The notes: a model not told the origin generated them from the sequence alone. DNA of 64,000 nucleotides from Acetatifactor muris (GCA_023663635.1 JAMPHD010000002.1:118784-182783), one strand, 5' to 3'. Positions 35,401 through 44,900 are shown, numbered from the stretch's first letter. Numbers and translations: made by a program.

Positions 35401-37684
35401 GATCGATTCCTCCTATGCCGGAAGGATTTTTGATTATGGCAGGATCGTGCGTGAGAAAAAGTATCTGACCACTGATACGGAAAATTACTATAAGGGCATC
35501 TTCCTCGGTTGGGATAACACTGCCAGAAGGGCGAAAAACGCTGCGGTATACCACAGGTTCACCATCGCCGCGTTTAAGGAGTGGATTGCGGATATTACAC
35601 AATTTACAATAGAAAACCGCCAAAAGGATGATCGGTTTATATTTATCAACGCATGGAACGAATGGGCGGAAGGGACTTATCTGGAACCAGACCGAAAGTA
35701 TGGTTACGCGGCCTTGGATGCGGTCCGGCAGGTTTTAAAAGAGCATTCCAATAAGAAGAAAAACATCATTTATGTGAGTCATGACGCATGTTATAACGGC
35801 GCTCAGCTGCTATCCCTTCATATCATTGAACAACTGGTGAAAGTTTTTCATTATGATGTCTGCGTCATATTGCTGAGGGGAGGTGTCCTGATCGATCAAT
35901 TTCGAAACCTCTCTGCCGATTTCATATGTTTGGAGCAGGAGAAAAATCAAAATAAGGCGCTACTCCAATGGTTAAAACATGTAAACTGTGAAAAAGCCAT
36001 GTGCAACACGGTCGTTTCCGGCGATGTCCTCAAAATCCTGAGTGAGCAGGGCATTCACTGTATTTCCATGATCCATGAGATGGAAGGCATTGTGAAACAG
36101 TACGCCTGTGAGGGCAGGCTGGCCAATATTGCGCAATATGCGGACAAGGTCGTCTTTGCCTCCGACTATGTCCGAAAAAGTGTGGAAAAGATTCATTCCA
36201 TCCCGGAAGACAAGATCATCATCTCTCCGCAGGGCAGCTACAAGGTAAACCCTTACGGGATCCATAATGAAACGAATCGGAATGCCGTCAGAAGACAATT
36301 TAATCTGTCGGAAAACACTCAGATCGCGCTTGGCGTGGGATTTGGAGACGCGCGAAAAGGAATCGATCTGTTCGTGAAAACGGGCATCCGCGCGTGTGAA
36401 CAGGATCCGAACCTTGCGTTCGTATGGGTTGGTGAAACGGACCCGGCTCTCAAGCCCGAATTAGATAAGATACTGTCAAAACATCCCTGCCGGAACCGCA
36501 TTATTTTTGCCGGTGCGACAGACGACGTATTTCAATATTATTCCGCCGCTGACATATTTGTATTGACTTCACGGGAAGATCCCTTTCCGACCGTTGTCAT
36601 GGAAGCCATGGATGCCGGACTGCCGGTCATTGCCTTTCAGGACGGCGGGGGATATGTAGAGTGTGTAACACAAGATACCGGCATTCTGGTTGCCATGGAA
36701 TCTTGGGAAGATATGGCCGAGGAGATCTGCCGCCTGTTGGCGGATGAGCCACGGAAAAGCGCCTGTGGACGACACGCTCACGAATATGCGTCTGAACATT
36801 TTAATTTTATTGAGTATATTTACGGTCTGCTCTCTTTGTTGGAAGAAAACTACATCAAGGTCAGCGTGGTAGTTCCCAACTATAATTACGGCAAGTATTT
36901 GAAGAGACGGATCAACTCTGTTTTGCGGCAGGATTATCCTGTTTATGAACTGATTTTGCTTGACGACGTATCCAAAGATGACAGCGTCAGGATCATGGAA
37001 CAGTTCGCGCGTTCCAATCCGTTACAGATCAGGCTTTATCAAAACGCGGAGAATAGCGGAAACGTTTTTAATCAGTGGGAAAAGGGGTGCCGTCTCGCGA
37101 CGGGAGAATATGTCTGGATAGCCGAGGCGGACGATCTGGCCGAACCGACATTCCTAAGTTCCATTATGGCCAAAATAGCCGCGGACCGCTCCATCGTTTT
37201 GGGATATTCCCAATCCTACATGATGGACGAAAACGGAAAAGTCACGGCAAACAATTATTTTTGCTACACCGACGATGTAGATCATCAAATATGGAGAAAC
37301 GATTATGTGCGGGACGCAAGAGAAGAAATCACCAAACGTCTGGCATCCAAGAACACGATTCCAAATGTTTCCGCCGTTGTACTCAAAAACAGGAATTTTG
37401 GCTCCATGTTTACAGAGGCCAAGAAATTCCATGTCGCCGGCGATTGGGCATTTTATGTCAGACTCTTGGAAGATGGCGGCAAAGTGGCATTTGTATCCCA
37501 AAGCCTCAACTACCACCGAAGACACTCGAACAGCGTTACCACGGACTTAAACGCCAAGATTCATTTTCAGGAGATCTGTAAAATGCAGGACTACATATCT
37601 TCTGCATATAAAGATGAGGTTGACAGGGAACAGATACTGACTTATCGCAAATCCGTGAAGGAGACTTTGGGGGTGCAGGATTAA
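32435..37684 (+). CDS. Giant multidomain glycan enzyme: pyruvyltransferase-WbsX-GT4-GT2
   Basis: 1749 residues from MNDRKHYNLIV; TTGGAGG lies 11 bases upstream, and the TTG at 32417 is an unlikely start. In order: polysaccharide pyruvyltransferase-like domain (1-330; GTFDCENFGDLLFP, IGGGDL, GTSLHGAI); a beta-rich module with IRLDPVEQ (about 415-520) like that of the methyltransferase at 11271; coiled coil (about 535-635) ending in CWKITKPLR; a WbsX/GH99-like domain from about 757 (YLPQFHPFPENDKWWGVGF, WANENWSRKWDG); GT4 (1107-1460); GT2 (1472-1749; VSVVVPNYNYGKYL). It combines three or four transfer activities for one glycan. Sugars unknown. Confidence 0.84.
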   Translation: MNDRKHYNLIVVGTFDCENFGDLLFPVVLETYLRNRGYEVNLYPFSPQECDMPFFEDRHVYSVKDMHAFLRSHTVDAIVIGGGDLIRLDSRIGKSYTDRLEANSLWTYPIILGNIMEIPVVFNCPGVPFEFNGTNQKLVKCLLDRVAYISVRDEYSKKYLQECNLNRPVTVSADTVAGVKELYPDDYIDTVFAALRQRISLPESEYMVIQINNSTFSAEQLLILKEFIERVHREYRYQLVFMPIGYEHDDDIALESLRNICDCDIVLPDSRTQKLSPEEMTAIIKHAAFFAGTSLHGAIVSYVYGTKFMEIMSGFSTKIFGFCKYIHAEHCIVNISDDLWASFARIRQSPLTLTAGEDTRIALDNHLSNMLSAFSTKQASDRMIYELLDLCSSPDTDIKRPKVYFDLGAGYNEQSAEYGDEITEKGEFHLRHNVESGCRSIRLDPVEQSCILFLDYAVCDKGVLSSMATNGLNIGTLYLFRDNDPTIEFPVAEGTKWIELQGFVFSYDAERVRAGEISDLINKAEQYGCSRKLHNVGGLVAELEDKAAEGEIAIKSLNDIINEKDVLIRSLNAIIDEKNAALNDVRAIMESLKVERDEKNTETVSLSASLEMANTANAALQDRVNMLEQSTCWKITKPLRVIVIGLRTVFSFSTYGRLLKKIYMALPMSTQSKLRLKGVLFKLFAPIIKNTTAYKDWKNYTSGANDSNVQASRIEIPDSEKQSFVEQIMNIPYTRDTDEYVAKMSDHVSVTNSDIKYLAFYLPQFHPFPENDKWWGVGFTEWTNVTKAVPQFTGHNQPRLAGELGYYDLRNKTIIRQQMDLAKQYGIYGFCIYFYWFDGKKLMDTPLNIIMNNEDLDLPFCLCWANENWSRKWDGKNQDILIAQNYDRDFPEKFISDVIPYMSDSRYIKIQGKPALIIYNANEIPDLKGVIQIWRDRCRSCGLGEIHLLAVDFALNSKSREAGFDGFVEFPPHSVYNYGMETINSQLSVIDSSYAGRIFDYGRIVREKKYLTTDTENYYKGIFLGWDNTARRAKNAAVYHRFTIAAFKEWIADITQFTIENRQKDDRFIFINAWNEWAEGTYLEPDRKYGYAALDAVRQVLKEHSNKKKNIIYVSHDACYNGAQLLSLHIIEQLVKVFHYDVCVILLRGGVLIDQFRNLSADFICLEQEKNQNKALLQWLKHVNCEKAMCNTVVSGDVLKILSEQGIHCISMIHEMEGIVKQYACEGRLANIAQYADKVVFASDYVRKSVEKIHSIPEDKIIISPQGSYKVNPYGIHNETNRNAVRRQFNLSENTQIALGVGFGDARKGIDLFVKTGIRACEQDPNLAFVWVGETDPALKPELDKILSKHPCRNRIIFAGATDDVFQYYSAADIFVLTSREDPFPTVVMEAMDAGLPVIAFQDGGGYVECVTQDTGILVAMESWEDMAEEICRLLADEPRKSACGRHAHEYASEHFNFIEYIYGLLSLLEENYIKVSVVVPNYNYGKYLKRRINSVLRQDYPVYELILLDDVSKDDSVRIMEQFARSNPLQIRLYQNAENSGNVFNQWEKGCRLATGEYVWIAEADDLAEPTFLSSIMAKIAADRSIVLGYSQSYMMDENGKVTANNYFCYTDDVDHQIWRNDYVRDAREEITKRLASKNTIPNVSAVVLKNRNFGSMFTEAKKFHVAGDWAFYVRLLEDGGKVAFVSQSLNYHRRHSNSVTTDLNAKIHFQEICKMQDYISSAYKDEVDREQILTYRKSVKETLGVQD

Positions 37685-39502
37685 ATGACAAACACAAAAA
37701 AATATACCCATATGATCATCGGGATGTTGATCGTTGTTTCGTTTCTCATACGATTCATTAATTTGGATATACCGCTTGCAAACGAACTGCATAACTTCAG
37801 ACAGACCCAAACCGCCATTACGATCCGCCAATACTTTGAGGAAGGTTGGAGCCTGTTTGAGTATCAGGTGCCCGTTTTCGGCGCTCCCTGGACAACCTGC
37901 ATTTTCGAGTGTCCCATTTATCAGACTGTGATCTATGCGATAATGAAGGTATTTCATCAAGGCAACATAGACCTATATGGGCGGATCATCAGTATCATCA
38001 TCTTTTATTTATCCGCGTGGATGCTCAAAAAGGTCATGGATCTGTTTGTCGATGCCAAGGTATCTCTATGGATATGTCTCTTATATGTGTTTCTGCCTTT
38101 TAACATATATTGGAGCAGAGCCATCCTGATCGACTATATGTCCGTTTTGTTCGGTCTGATCTATATATGGGGCTTATATCACTGGTTTAGGGATGGGAAA
38201 AGGGCGGCCTATGGAATCGGCTTAATATTCGGCATCCTAGGGTATCTGCTGAAAGTCACTACTATGTTCCCCGTGGTGTTTTTCCTGGCTTTTTGGATCG
38301 TTCAGGATCTTTATAGGGGAATCCAAGGTGAAAACAACAAAATATCCGGAGCATCCATAGGAAAATATTTTACCCGAAATTGGAAAAAACTGATCTGCCT
38401 CGGACTGTTGTGCGTGATTCCGGTGTGCGTGGGATATTTGTGGACAAGCTACGCGGACGCGGCGAAAGCGTCATCCGCATATACGAAATGGCTCACCTCT
38501 GAAGCTTTGACAAATTGGAATTACGGGACCTTAGAACAAAAACTACAGTTTTCCAACTGGAGTGTGATCTTGAAGAGACTATATGGATTTTTCGGCGGTT
38601 TTTATTTTCTGATCTTCATTGCGGCCGCCTATTTGATCCATTGCAAAAAGAAAAATATATTGGTACTATCCGGCAGCCTTCTTTCCTGCTTTTTGACATT
38701 GGTCGCATTATTCAATTTGTATTATGTTCACGACTACTATCTCATAGCGTTATCACCGTTTTTGTGCATGAGTTTGGGGGCAATGACGTTTGAGATCTGC
38801 CGGGTCCTGCTGCCCGAGAAGAAAAGCGGAAATATGCTTATTATTGCCCTTGCTGTCCTGTTTATTTATTCGCAGATAACTGTTAATACGGAATATGTGG
38901 ACGGCGTGCTCCATGGCAATAAGGAAAACACAAATGTGGGATTGTTCGTAAATAGGATCACGGACACCGATGAACAGATCCTGATAGAAGGCACGGATTG
39001 GAACCCCTGTATCCTCTATTATGCCGACAGGAAAGGCTTTATGTTACAGGATCCCGCCACGGCTCCGGATGTCTTGAAAGACGGATTTTATACAACCTTG
39101 GTACTGCACGACCCGCGGAATCTGGCCGCTATAATGGAGCCTTATGATGTCCTGATCCAGTACCCGAAACAGGATGAAGTATACGTCTACAGATTTTGCG
39201 ACAAAGAAGATTCCACTGTGTTTGCGGATCACAGGTTTACACAAAGTCAGCACGGTGAAGACGGTTACATCATTAAGGATTTACAGACGGAATGTATCAA
39301 AATTACTTATGACTCTGTTGCCGCGGGAAAGGAAATCCCCATTATCGTGACGGACAACGCGGGAGGGGCCCATTCGGATAAACTCTATTTACCCGATGAT
39401 CGAAACTATATGTATTACGATGTCGGGATGCTGTGTCAGGGCGCCGCGTTCCTGAAATTCAACACCGGAGAAAACTTGGGATCCATTTTTATTGATTACT
39501 GA
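37685..39502 (+). CDS. GT-C membrane glycosyltransferase (GT39/ArnT-like)
   Basis: 605 residues, about eleven membrane segments in residues 10-410, then an extracellular domain. The first loop holds ELHNFRQTQTAITIRQY, which resembles the acidic-residue and FRxxQ pattern of the PMT/ArnT superfamily. Such enzymes use polyprenyl-phosphate sugars and act on the outer face of the membrane. The DPM1-like transferase at 41935 could make that donor. The start overlaps the previous stop (TTAAATG). Confidence 0.72.
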   Translation: MTNTKKYTHMIIGMLIVVSFLIRFINLDIPLANELHNFRQTQTAITIRQYFEEGWSLFEYQVPVFGAPWTTCIFECPIYQTVIYAIMKVFHQGNIDLYGRIISIIIFYLSAWMLKKVMDLFVDAKVSLWICLLYVFLPFNIYWSRAILIDYMSVLFGLIYIWGLYHWFRDGKRAAYGIGLIFGILGYLLKVTTMFPVVFFLAFWIVQDLYRGIQGENNKISGASIGKYFTRNWKKLICLGLLCVIPVCVGYLWTSYADAAKASSAYTKWLTSEALTNWNYGTLEQKLQFSNWSVILKRLYGFFGGFYFLIFIAAAYLIHCKKKNILVLSGSLLSCFLTLVALFNLYYVHDYYLIALSPFLCMSLGAMTFEICRVLLPEKKSGNMLIIALAVLFIYSQITVNTEYVDGVLHGNKENTNVGLFVNRITDTDEQILIEGTDWNPCILYYADRKGFMLQDPATAPDVLKDGFYTTLVLHDPRNLAAIMEPYDVLIQYPKQDEVYVYRFCDKEDSTVFADHRFTQSQHGEDGYIIKDLQTECIKITYDSVAAGKEIPIIVTDNAGGAHSDKLYLPDDRNYMYYDVGMLCQGAAFLKFNTGENLGSIFIDY

Positions 39503-39565
39503 TTCGACATGTTGTCAGCTGCAGGACAATGTAAATCACAATAGTATAAGGAGGAAATTTTAAAG

Positions 39566-40867
39566 ATGAAAATAGGCGTTATCGGATTAGGATATGTCGG
39601 TCTGACATTGGCGGTCGTAGCCGCCTCCAACGGAATGGATGTCTATGGCGTGGAGATCGATTCACACATCAAAGATTGTCTCAAGAATGACAGGGCGCAC
39701 TTTTTCGAACCCGGTCTGGACAATCTGATCAAGAGGATCAATCATAAGACTTTTCATGTGGTGGATGAATTTCCAACGGATATCCCTTTTGACGCTTTTA
39801 TCATCACCGTTGGAACACCTCTCAAAAAGGGCGCGAAGGAGCCAAATTTTGAGTACATTAAATCCGCGTTAAAATCCATTGAGAAAGTATATGATGGCAC
39901 GCAGTTGATCGTCCTAAGGAGTACCGTGTCGGTGGGTACGACCCGTAATGTCGTGTTGCCTTTCTGCGCGGCAATGTGCGGCAAGAAAGAGGAAGACGTT
40001 CGGGTCGCCATGTGCCCTGAGAGAACTTTGGAAGGTAAAGCCGTTGACGAACTGACCCATTTGCCGCAGATCATCAGCGGTAATAATGAAGAATCTGTTG
40101 AGATCGCGCAAAGGCTGTTCCGGAAAATGACTCCCTGCGTGATCGAAGCGAACAGTTTGGAAGAAGCGGAACTGATAAAATTATATTGCAATACTTATAG
40201 AGATATGACATTCGCGATCGGCAACGCGTTCTGTATGGCCGCGCAAGAGTTTGGCGTTGACGGAAGCTCCGCGATCGAGCACGCAAACTATAATTACGCG
40301 CGAAGCAATATTGCAAAAGCGGGATTCGTGGCGGGACCCTGTCTGGAAAAAGACGCGTATATCCTTATCAATAACATGCCTGAATGTGACAGCAAGGATC
40401 TGATTCTGGCGGCCAGAAGATTTAACGAATCCCTGGAAGACAGAGTTGTAAAATGGGTGCGGGATAAGATCGGCGAACCAAATGACCAAAAAATCATTGC
40501 CTTGAGCGGAATGGCATTTAAAGGACAGCCGGAAACATCCGATCTGAGAGGCTCCAGTTCCGTGTATATTGCGGAAAAATTGAAAAACGCGGGATACAAA
40601 ATGAATCTCCATGATTTTGTCGCGCTCCCGGAAGAAATGGAAGCCTTGCATCTGGGAACCTGTTTTGATGATCTGTACGCGGCCTGCGCGGATGCAAGAT
40701 TACTATTGGTGTTAAATAATCATAAGAAATACGCGTCCGTTATGGGAGACACCTCTCTCATGTTCTCCAAAGGCGGATTCGAGATCTTAGATTCATGGGG
40801 CGCATGCACGGAATTACATTACTGCGAGGGCATAAAAATATCCACATTAGGAAACATGTTCCAATAA
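39566..40867 (+). CDS. Nucleotide-sugar dehydrogenase (UDP-sugar 6-dehydrogenase family)
   Basis: 433 residues. NAD-binding GLGYVGLTLA, RSTVSVGTT, the central AELIKLYCNTYRDM, and the catalytic cysteine at 259 in AGPCLEKDAYIL, followed by the C-terminal domain with SGMAFKGQPETSDLRGSS. The family oxidises C6 of UDP-hexoses to uronic acids. The context around the catalytic Cys differs from typical UDP-glucose dehydrogenase (GGSCFPKD) and from WecC, so the substrate is open. AAGGAGG lies 11 bases before the ATG. Confidence 0.85.
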   Translation: MKIGVIGLGYVGLTLAVVAASNGMDVYGVEIDSHIKDCLKNDRAHFFEPGLDNLIKRINHKTFHVVDEFPTDIPFDAFIITVGTPLKKGAKEPNFEYIKSALKSIEKVYDGTQLIVLRSTVSVGTTRNVVLPFCAAMCGKKEEDVRVAMCPERTLEGKAVDELTHLPQIISGNNEESVEIAQRLFRKMTPCVIEANSLEEAELIKLYCNTYRDMTFAIGNAFCMAAQEFGVDGSSAIEHANYNYARSNIAKAGFVAGPCLEKDAYILINNMPECDSKDLILAARRFNESLEDRVVKWVRDKIGEPNDQKIIALSGMAFKGQPETSDLRGSSSVYIAEKLKNAGYKMNLHDFVALPEEMEALHLGTCFDDLYAACADARLLLVLNNHKKYASVMGDTSLMFSKGGFEILDSWGACTELHYCEGIKISTLGNMFQ

Positions 40868-40892
40868 GATATAACAATAAGGAGGAAGAAAA

Positions 40893-41912
40893 ATGAAGAT
40901 CTTAGTAACCGGGTCAGCGGGTTTTGTAGCAGGGTATTTAATTGAGGATTTATTGAAACACGGACACGAAGTGGTGGGAATCGATAATTACAGTAAATAT
41001 GGTCCCATTCAAAAAAGCTATGACAGCCATCCCAAATATCATTTCGTCGAAGGTGACTGCAAGGATACCTCACTCATGAAGGAATTGATCGAAGATTGTG
41101 ATCAGGTGATCGCGATCGCGGCCATGATAGGCGGTATCACTTATTTCCACACATACGCGTATGACTTGTTGGCAGAAAACGAAAGGATCATCTCCTCCAC
41201 CTTTGACGCCGCGATATGGGCCTTTGAACACAGACATCTGCAGAAGATCAATGTTTTGTCCTCTTCCATGGTTTATGAGTGTGTCAGTAACTATCCGAGC
41301 CGGGAAGGCGATGAACTGCAGTGTCCGCCTCCCTTATCGACATATGGTTTCCAAAAACTGGCATGCGAATATTTTGCCAAGGGCGCGTGGGAGCAATACA
41401 AGCTGCCCTATACGATCATACGGCCCTTTAACTGTGTCGGAACGGGAGAACAGCGCGCCAAAAATGAAAAAGAGATCATGTCGGGAAATATCAAACTTGC
41501 CATGAGCCATGTGGTTCCCGATCTGGTACAAAAGGTATATAAGGGACAGGATCCTCTGCATATTTTGGGCAACGGCAACCAAATCCGCCATTACACATAT
41601 GGAGGAGATCTTGCGACAGGTATCCGCCTGTGTGTGGAAAAAGATGCCGCCATCAATCAGGACTTTAATTTATCCGTCGCGACATCCACGACAGTAAAAG
41701 AACTGGCAGAATTGATCTGGCGCAAAATACAGGGCGATAAGCCGCTGACTTTCGTGTCCGATCCCGCATATGAGTATGACGTGCAGAAACGGGTGCCTTC
41801 CGTCCAAAAAGCCAAGGATTTATTGGGTTTTGAAGCAAAGACGGATCTGAATACGACACTTGACGAGGTTATCCCCTGGATCTGTAAACAGATCGATCTG
41901 GGCAATATTTGA
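40893..41912 (+). CDS. NAD-dependent sugar-nucleotide epimerase/dehydratase
   Basis: 339 residues, extended SDR family: GSAGFVAGYL, LSSSMVYE, YGFQK (YxxxK) near residue 151, RPFNCVGTGEQ. AAGGAGG lies 9 bases before the ATG. Placed after the nucleotide-sugar dehydrogenase, it may act on the UDP-uronic acid (as epimerase or decarboxylase) but the sequence alone does not decide. Confidence 0.8.
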   Translation: MKILVTGSAGFVAGYLIEDLLKHGHEVVGIDNYSKYGPIQKSYDSHPKYHFVEGDCKDTSLMKELIEDCDQVIAIAAMIGGITYFHTYAYDLLAENERIISSTFDAAIWAFEHRHLQKINVLSSSMVYECVSNYPSREGDELQCPPPLSTYGFQKLACEYFAKGAWEQYKLPYTIIRPFNCVGTGEQRAKNEKEIMSGNIKLAMSHVVPDLVQKVYKGQDPLHILGNGNQIRHYTYGGDLATGIRLCVEKDAAINQDFNLSVATSTTVKELAELIWRKIQGDKPLTFVSDPAYEYDVQKRVPSVQKAKDLLGFEAKTDLNTTLDEVIPWICKQIDLGNI

Positions 41913-41934
41913 GGATATGACAAGAGGTTGACAT

Positions 41935-42633
41935 ATGTTAGATATCGTGGTTCCGGTATACAATGAAGCGCAAAATATATTGAAATTATTCGACGAGATA
42001 CGGGATGAGATCACCACGCCCAAGAAGGTAATGGTCGTATATGATTACGAAGAGGATACGACCTTACCTGTCGTCATAAACAATAAAGAGAACTATCCCT
42101 TTGAGATCACTTTGGTAAAAAACAATATTGGTCGAGGTGTCTTGAATGCCATAAAAGTCGGAATGCAGACGGCAACACAGGAATGGATTCTCATTATGAT
42201 GGCAGATTCTTCTGACAGACTGAACGTGGTCGATGCCATGTGCAGTCGAATGAGTGAAGGATATGATCTGGTATGCGGCTCCCGCTACATGCGGGGAGGA
42301 AAGCAGGAAGGCGGCCCTTTTTTAAAAAGCCTGTTCTCGCGAACCGCCGGCATAACTCTGCATCTGCTGACACGTATACCCACACACGATGCGACAAACA
42401 GTTTCAAATTATACCGAAGAAGCATGTTGGAAAAGATATCTATAGAGAGTACCGGCGGATTCGAGATTGGCCTTGAGATCACCGTCAAGGCATATGTCGC
42501 AGGATACAAGATATCGGAAATCCCCTCAGAATGGTCAGATCGCCAGGAAGGCGAATCAAACTTCCACATGTGGCGTTGGCTTCCCCATTATCTGCATTGG
42601 TACTTTTATTGCATAATCAAGACCTGGTTTTGA
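41935..42633 (+). CDS. DPM1-like GT2 glycosyltransferase
   Basis: 232 residues, a single GT2 domain (MLDIVVPVYNEAQN, MMADSSD, GSRYMRGG), with the compact form of dolichol- or polyprenyl-phosphate mannosyltransferases and no C-terminal membrane domain. CGSRY and the Arg/Lys pairs after it fit the family. It probably transfers a sugar to undecaprenyl phosphate, giving a donor for the GT-C enzyme at 37685. Its TGA is directly followed by the stop of the convergent gene at 42634. Confidence 0.78.
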   Translation: MLDIVVPVYNEAQNILKLFDEIRDEITTPKKVMVVYDYEEDTTLPVVINNKENYPFEITLVKNNIGRGVLNAIKVGMQTATQEWILIMMADSSDRLNVVDAMCSRMSEGYDLVCGSRYMRGGKQEGGPFLKSLFSRTAGITLHLLTRIPTHDATNSFKLYRRSMLEKISIESTGGFEIGLEITVKAYVAGYKISEIPSEWSDRQEGESNFHMWRWLPHYLHWYFYCIIKTWF

Positions 42634-43593
42634 TTACCCCTTCTGCCGCACGATCAGCAGATCGCACACCACCGTTGCCAACCGGACATTTCTCCTATTT
42701 GTGGCGGCGTTTCGGATCACATTTCCTATCCGTCCTGACTGCAGGGCCTCATAACGCCCCTGCATGGAGAGCAGCTTTTGACGCAGGGCAGCCTTTCCCC
42801 GCTGCGTCTGAAGGATCTGCCCCTGCTCAAAAGCCTGCAGAATATCCAGATAAGTTGCGATCTCCTTAAGTTTCCTATTCTTATTGAGCAATTTGTGGAG
42901 TCTGTGTTCCTCTCCGCCCGTATTGCTCCCGTGCCGTCTGTGCAGGGCAAGCTCCTCGTCTATCTGAAAGAATCCCTGCTCCTCCGCGGCTCCCGCGCAG
43001 ACCGGAAAGTCATGGGGAATCCTGCCGCGAACCGCCGAATCTCCCGTCTCTGCCCATCGGCGACTCCACCGTCTGAACCACGCGTTTCTGTACGCAATCA
43101 CCATCCCCGGCCATTCGCATTTGTAAAACACATCCTCTATGGTGATCTCACGCAATGTACCCGTATCTTTGCTGTGAGTAGGGGTCATTGCGGTGCGGAT
43201 GTGTCTGCCCTCCCCATCGATCAGTCCGAATTTGCAGCAGACTGCGTGGGTTTCAGGTCTGTCCGCCAACACGCCGCACATCCGCTCCAGTTTCCTCTCA
43301 TCCCACACATCATCCTGGTCCGCAAGGAACACAACATCCTTCGTACAAAGACTCATGGCATAATAAAAGTTTTCCGGATATCCGCGATTCTCACCGTCAC
43401 AAAACAGTTTCCAACTCTCCTGCAGATCATGATCCCGTATAAATTTTCGGACAATCTCCACCGTCCCATCCGTGGAATTATCGTCACACAGAATCACCTC
43501 ATCCGCCGGTTTCGTCTGCCGCAGAATGGAATCCAACTGCTCTTCTATATATTTCGCGCCATTGTAAATGCCCATACACACGGACGTGGTCAT
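42634..43593 (-). CDS. GT2 glycosyltransferase (rhamnosyltransferase-like)
   Basis: 319 residues. GT2 domain at 1-230 with TSVCMGIYNGAKYIEEQLDSI, DDNSTDGT and LADQDDVWDE, the form of RfbN/RgpB-type rhamnosyltransferases. The C-terminal 90 residues are Arg-rich and unassigned. The ATG overlaps the previous stop (ATGA) after GGAGGAA. Last gene of the minus-strand operon that starts at 50846. Confidence 0.82.
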   Translation of the reverse strand: MTTSVCMGIYNGAKYIEEQLDSILRQTKPADEVILCDDNSTDGTVEIVRKFIRDHDLQESWKLFCDGENRGYPENFYYAMSLCTKDVVFLADQDDVWDERKLERMCGVLADRPETHAVCCKFGLIDGEGRHIRTAMTPTHSKDTGTLREITIEDVFYKCEWPGMVIAYRNAWFRRWSRRWAETGDSAVRGRIPHDFPVCAGAAEEQGFFQIDEELALHRRHGSNTGGEEHRLHKLLNKNRKLKEIATYLDILQAFEQGQILQTQRGKAALRQKLLSMQGRYEALQSGRIGNVIRNAATNRRNVRLATVVCDLLIVRQKG

Positions 43594-44900
43594 ATTTCCT
43601 CCAATCCCGGCTTTTGGTCTGTTTCCTCTTTTCTGTCAGCCAAACGCCCCTCGCCGGCCTGATCTTCTCTCACGCTTTGATGCGTCAACAGACTTTGGTA
43701 GAGCCTGCGATATTCTTCTGTCATTTTGGCTGTGGAATTTTCCTCCCGTATCAGTGATGCCAAAGCCTCGCCCTTAAGCAATCCACTGCCCTCACCCAAC
43801 GCTTTTCTCACCGCCTCCGTGAATGCCTGTTGATCCCCTGCTCTGACCGCGATCCCTCTGCCTTTCGTCAATTGTTCCGGGATCCCTCCGGCGTCAAATC
43901 CCACCACCGGTGTGCCGCAAGCCATGGACTCCAGGGATACCGTAGCGTAATTTTCCGCCAGAGAAGGCAGCACAAAGACATCCGCCATGCTGTAATATTC
44001 CGCCAATGCCTCCACACTGTCCGTGGCCGGAATCGGAATAACATTCTGACAATCTTTCAGCATCGTGTCATTCTTTTTCTCCCACCCCACCAAAATAACC
44101 TTGGCCTCCGCGGCCAAATCTTTCGCCGTTTGGATGATATATTTGGCTCCTTTTCTGGGATCTCCATAACCGACCGCTATGCCCAGGATCAATTTATCTT
44201 CCTGCCTATAGCCGTACTTTTCCCGACACTTCTGTCGGTTTCTTGGGAAAAAGGTATTTTCCGTGTCAATTCCGTTCCGAATGGTCATGCAGGGATACTT
44301 TTTAAAGAAGGACTTCCCTGCCTCCTCTGTGAGCCAATCGGAGGGCGTGACGATCACCTTGCGCTCTCCTGCAGTGAACAGTTCTTTTTTTCTGCGCCAC
44401 ATAAAAGACGTAAAATCCCAAAAAAGACTGGCAGGGTATCCCAAAAGGCGGGGGCAGTTCCCGCATCCCTCCTGCCAACGTCTGCATTCAAAGTAATAGC
44501 CGCAGTTTCCCACAAAGGCGTGGCAGTCATGAAAGGTCCACACACAGGGAATGTCGCGCGCGTTGATATAGTCAAACAACATGGGAAAATTCAGATAGTA
44601 GCCATGCAGGGCATGCAAATGAATAACGTCCGGCTGCACCTTGTCCACAAAGCGCAAAAGTCTCCTTGTCGCGGCGCGGTTACTCCACCCGTTCACACCG
44701 CCCACACGGCTCACCAACGCGGACCAATAAATCTCCGCACGGTGGTCAAAACGATAAACATTCGTCTCAGAAGGGAGCACGCCCCGCCCGAATGCCACAT
44801 AGGAATCCTCACCGTCCTGCAGGAGCTGCCTGTGGATGCAGGCCACGATCCTGGCGGCTCCGCCCTGATTATAATGGCTGTTGATCTGCAGTATCCTCAT
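43590..44900 (-). CDS. GT4 glycosyltransferase
   Basis: 436 residues from MRILQINSHYNQGGAAR; an upstream frame to 44948 only overlaps the previous gene. GT4 family: N-terminal GGAARI loop, HLHALHGYYLN, FHDCHAFVGNCGYY, and the donor-site motif SLAENYATVSLESMACG. The Cys-rich stretch (CGYYFECRRWQEGCGNCP) is common in this subgroup. Its start is inside the stop of the nuclease-like gene (ATGA), so it is coupled to the inserted gene pair. Confidence 0.85.
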   Translation of the reverse strand: MRILQINSHYNQGGAARIVACIHRQLLQDGEDSYVAFGRGVLPSETNVYRFDHRAEIYWSALVSRVGGVNGWSNRAATRRLLRFVDKVQPDVIHLHALHGYYLNFPMLFDYINARDIPCVWTFHDCHAFVGNCGYYFECRRWQEGCGNCPRLLGYPASLFWDFTSFMWRRKKELFTAGERKVIVTPSDWLTEEAGKSFFKKYPCMTIRNGIDTENTFFPRNRQKCREKYGYRQEDKLILGIAVGYGDPRKGAKYIIQTAKDLAAEAKVILVGWEKKNDTMLKDCQNVIPIPATDSVEALAEYYSMADVFVLPSLAENYATVSLESMACGTPVVGFDAGGIPEQLTKGRGIAVRAGDQQAFTEAVRKALGEGSGLLKGEALASLIREENSTAKMTEEYRRLYQSLLTHQSVREDQAGEGRLADRKEETDQKPGLEEI

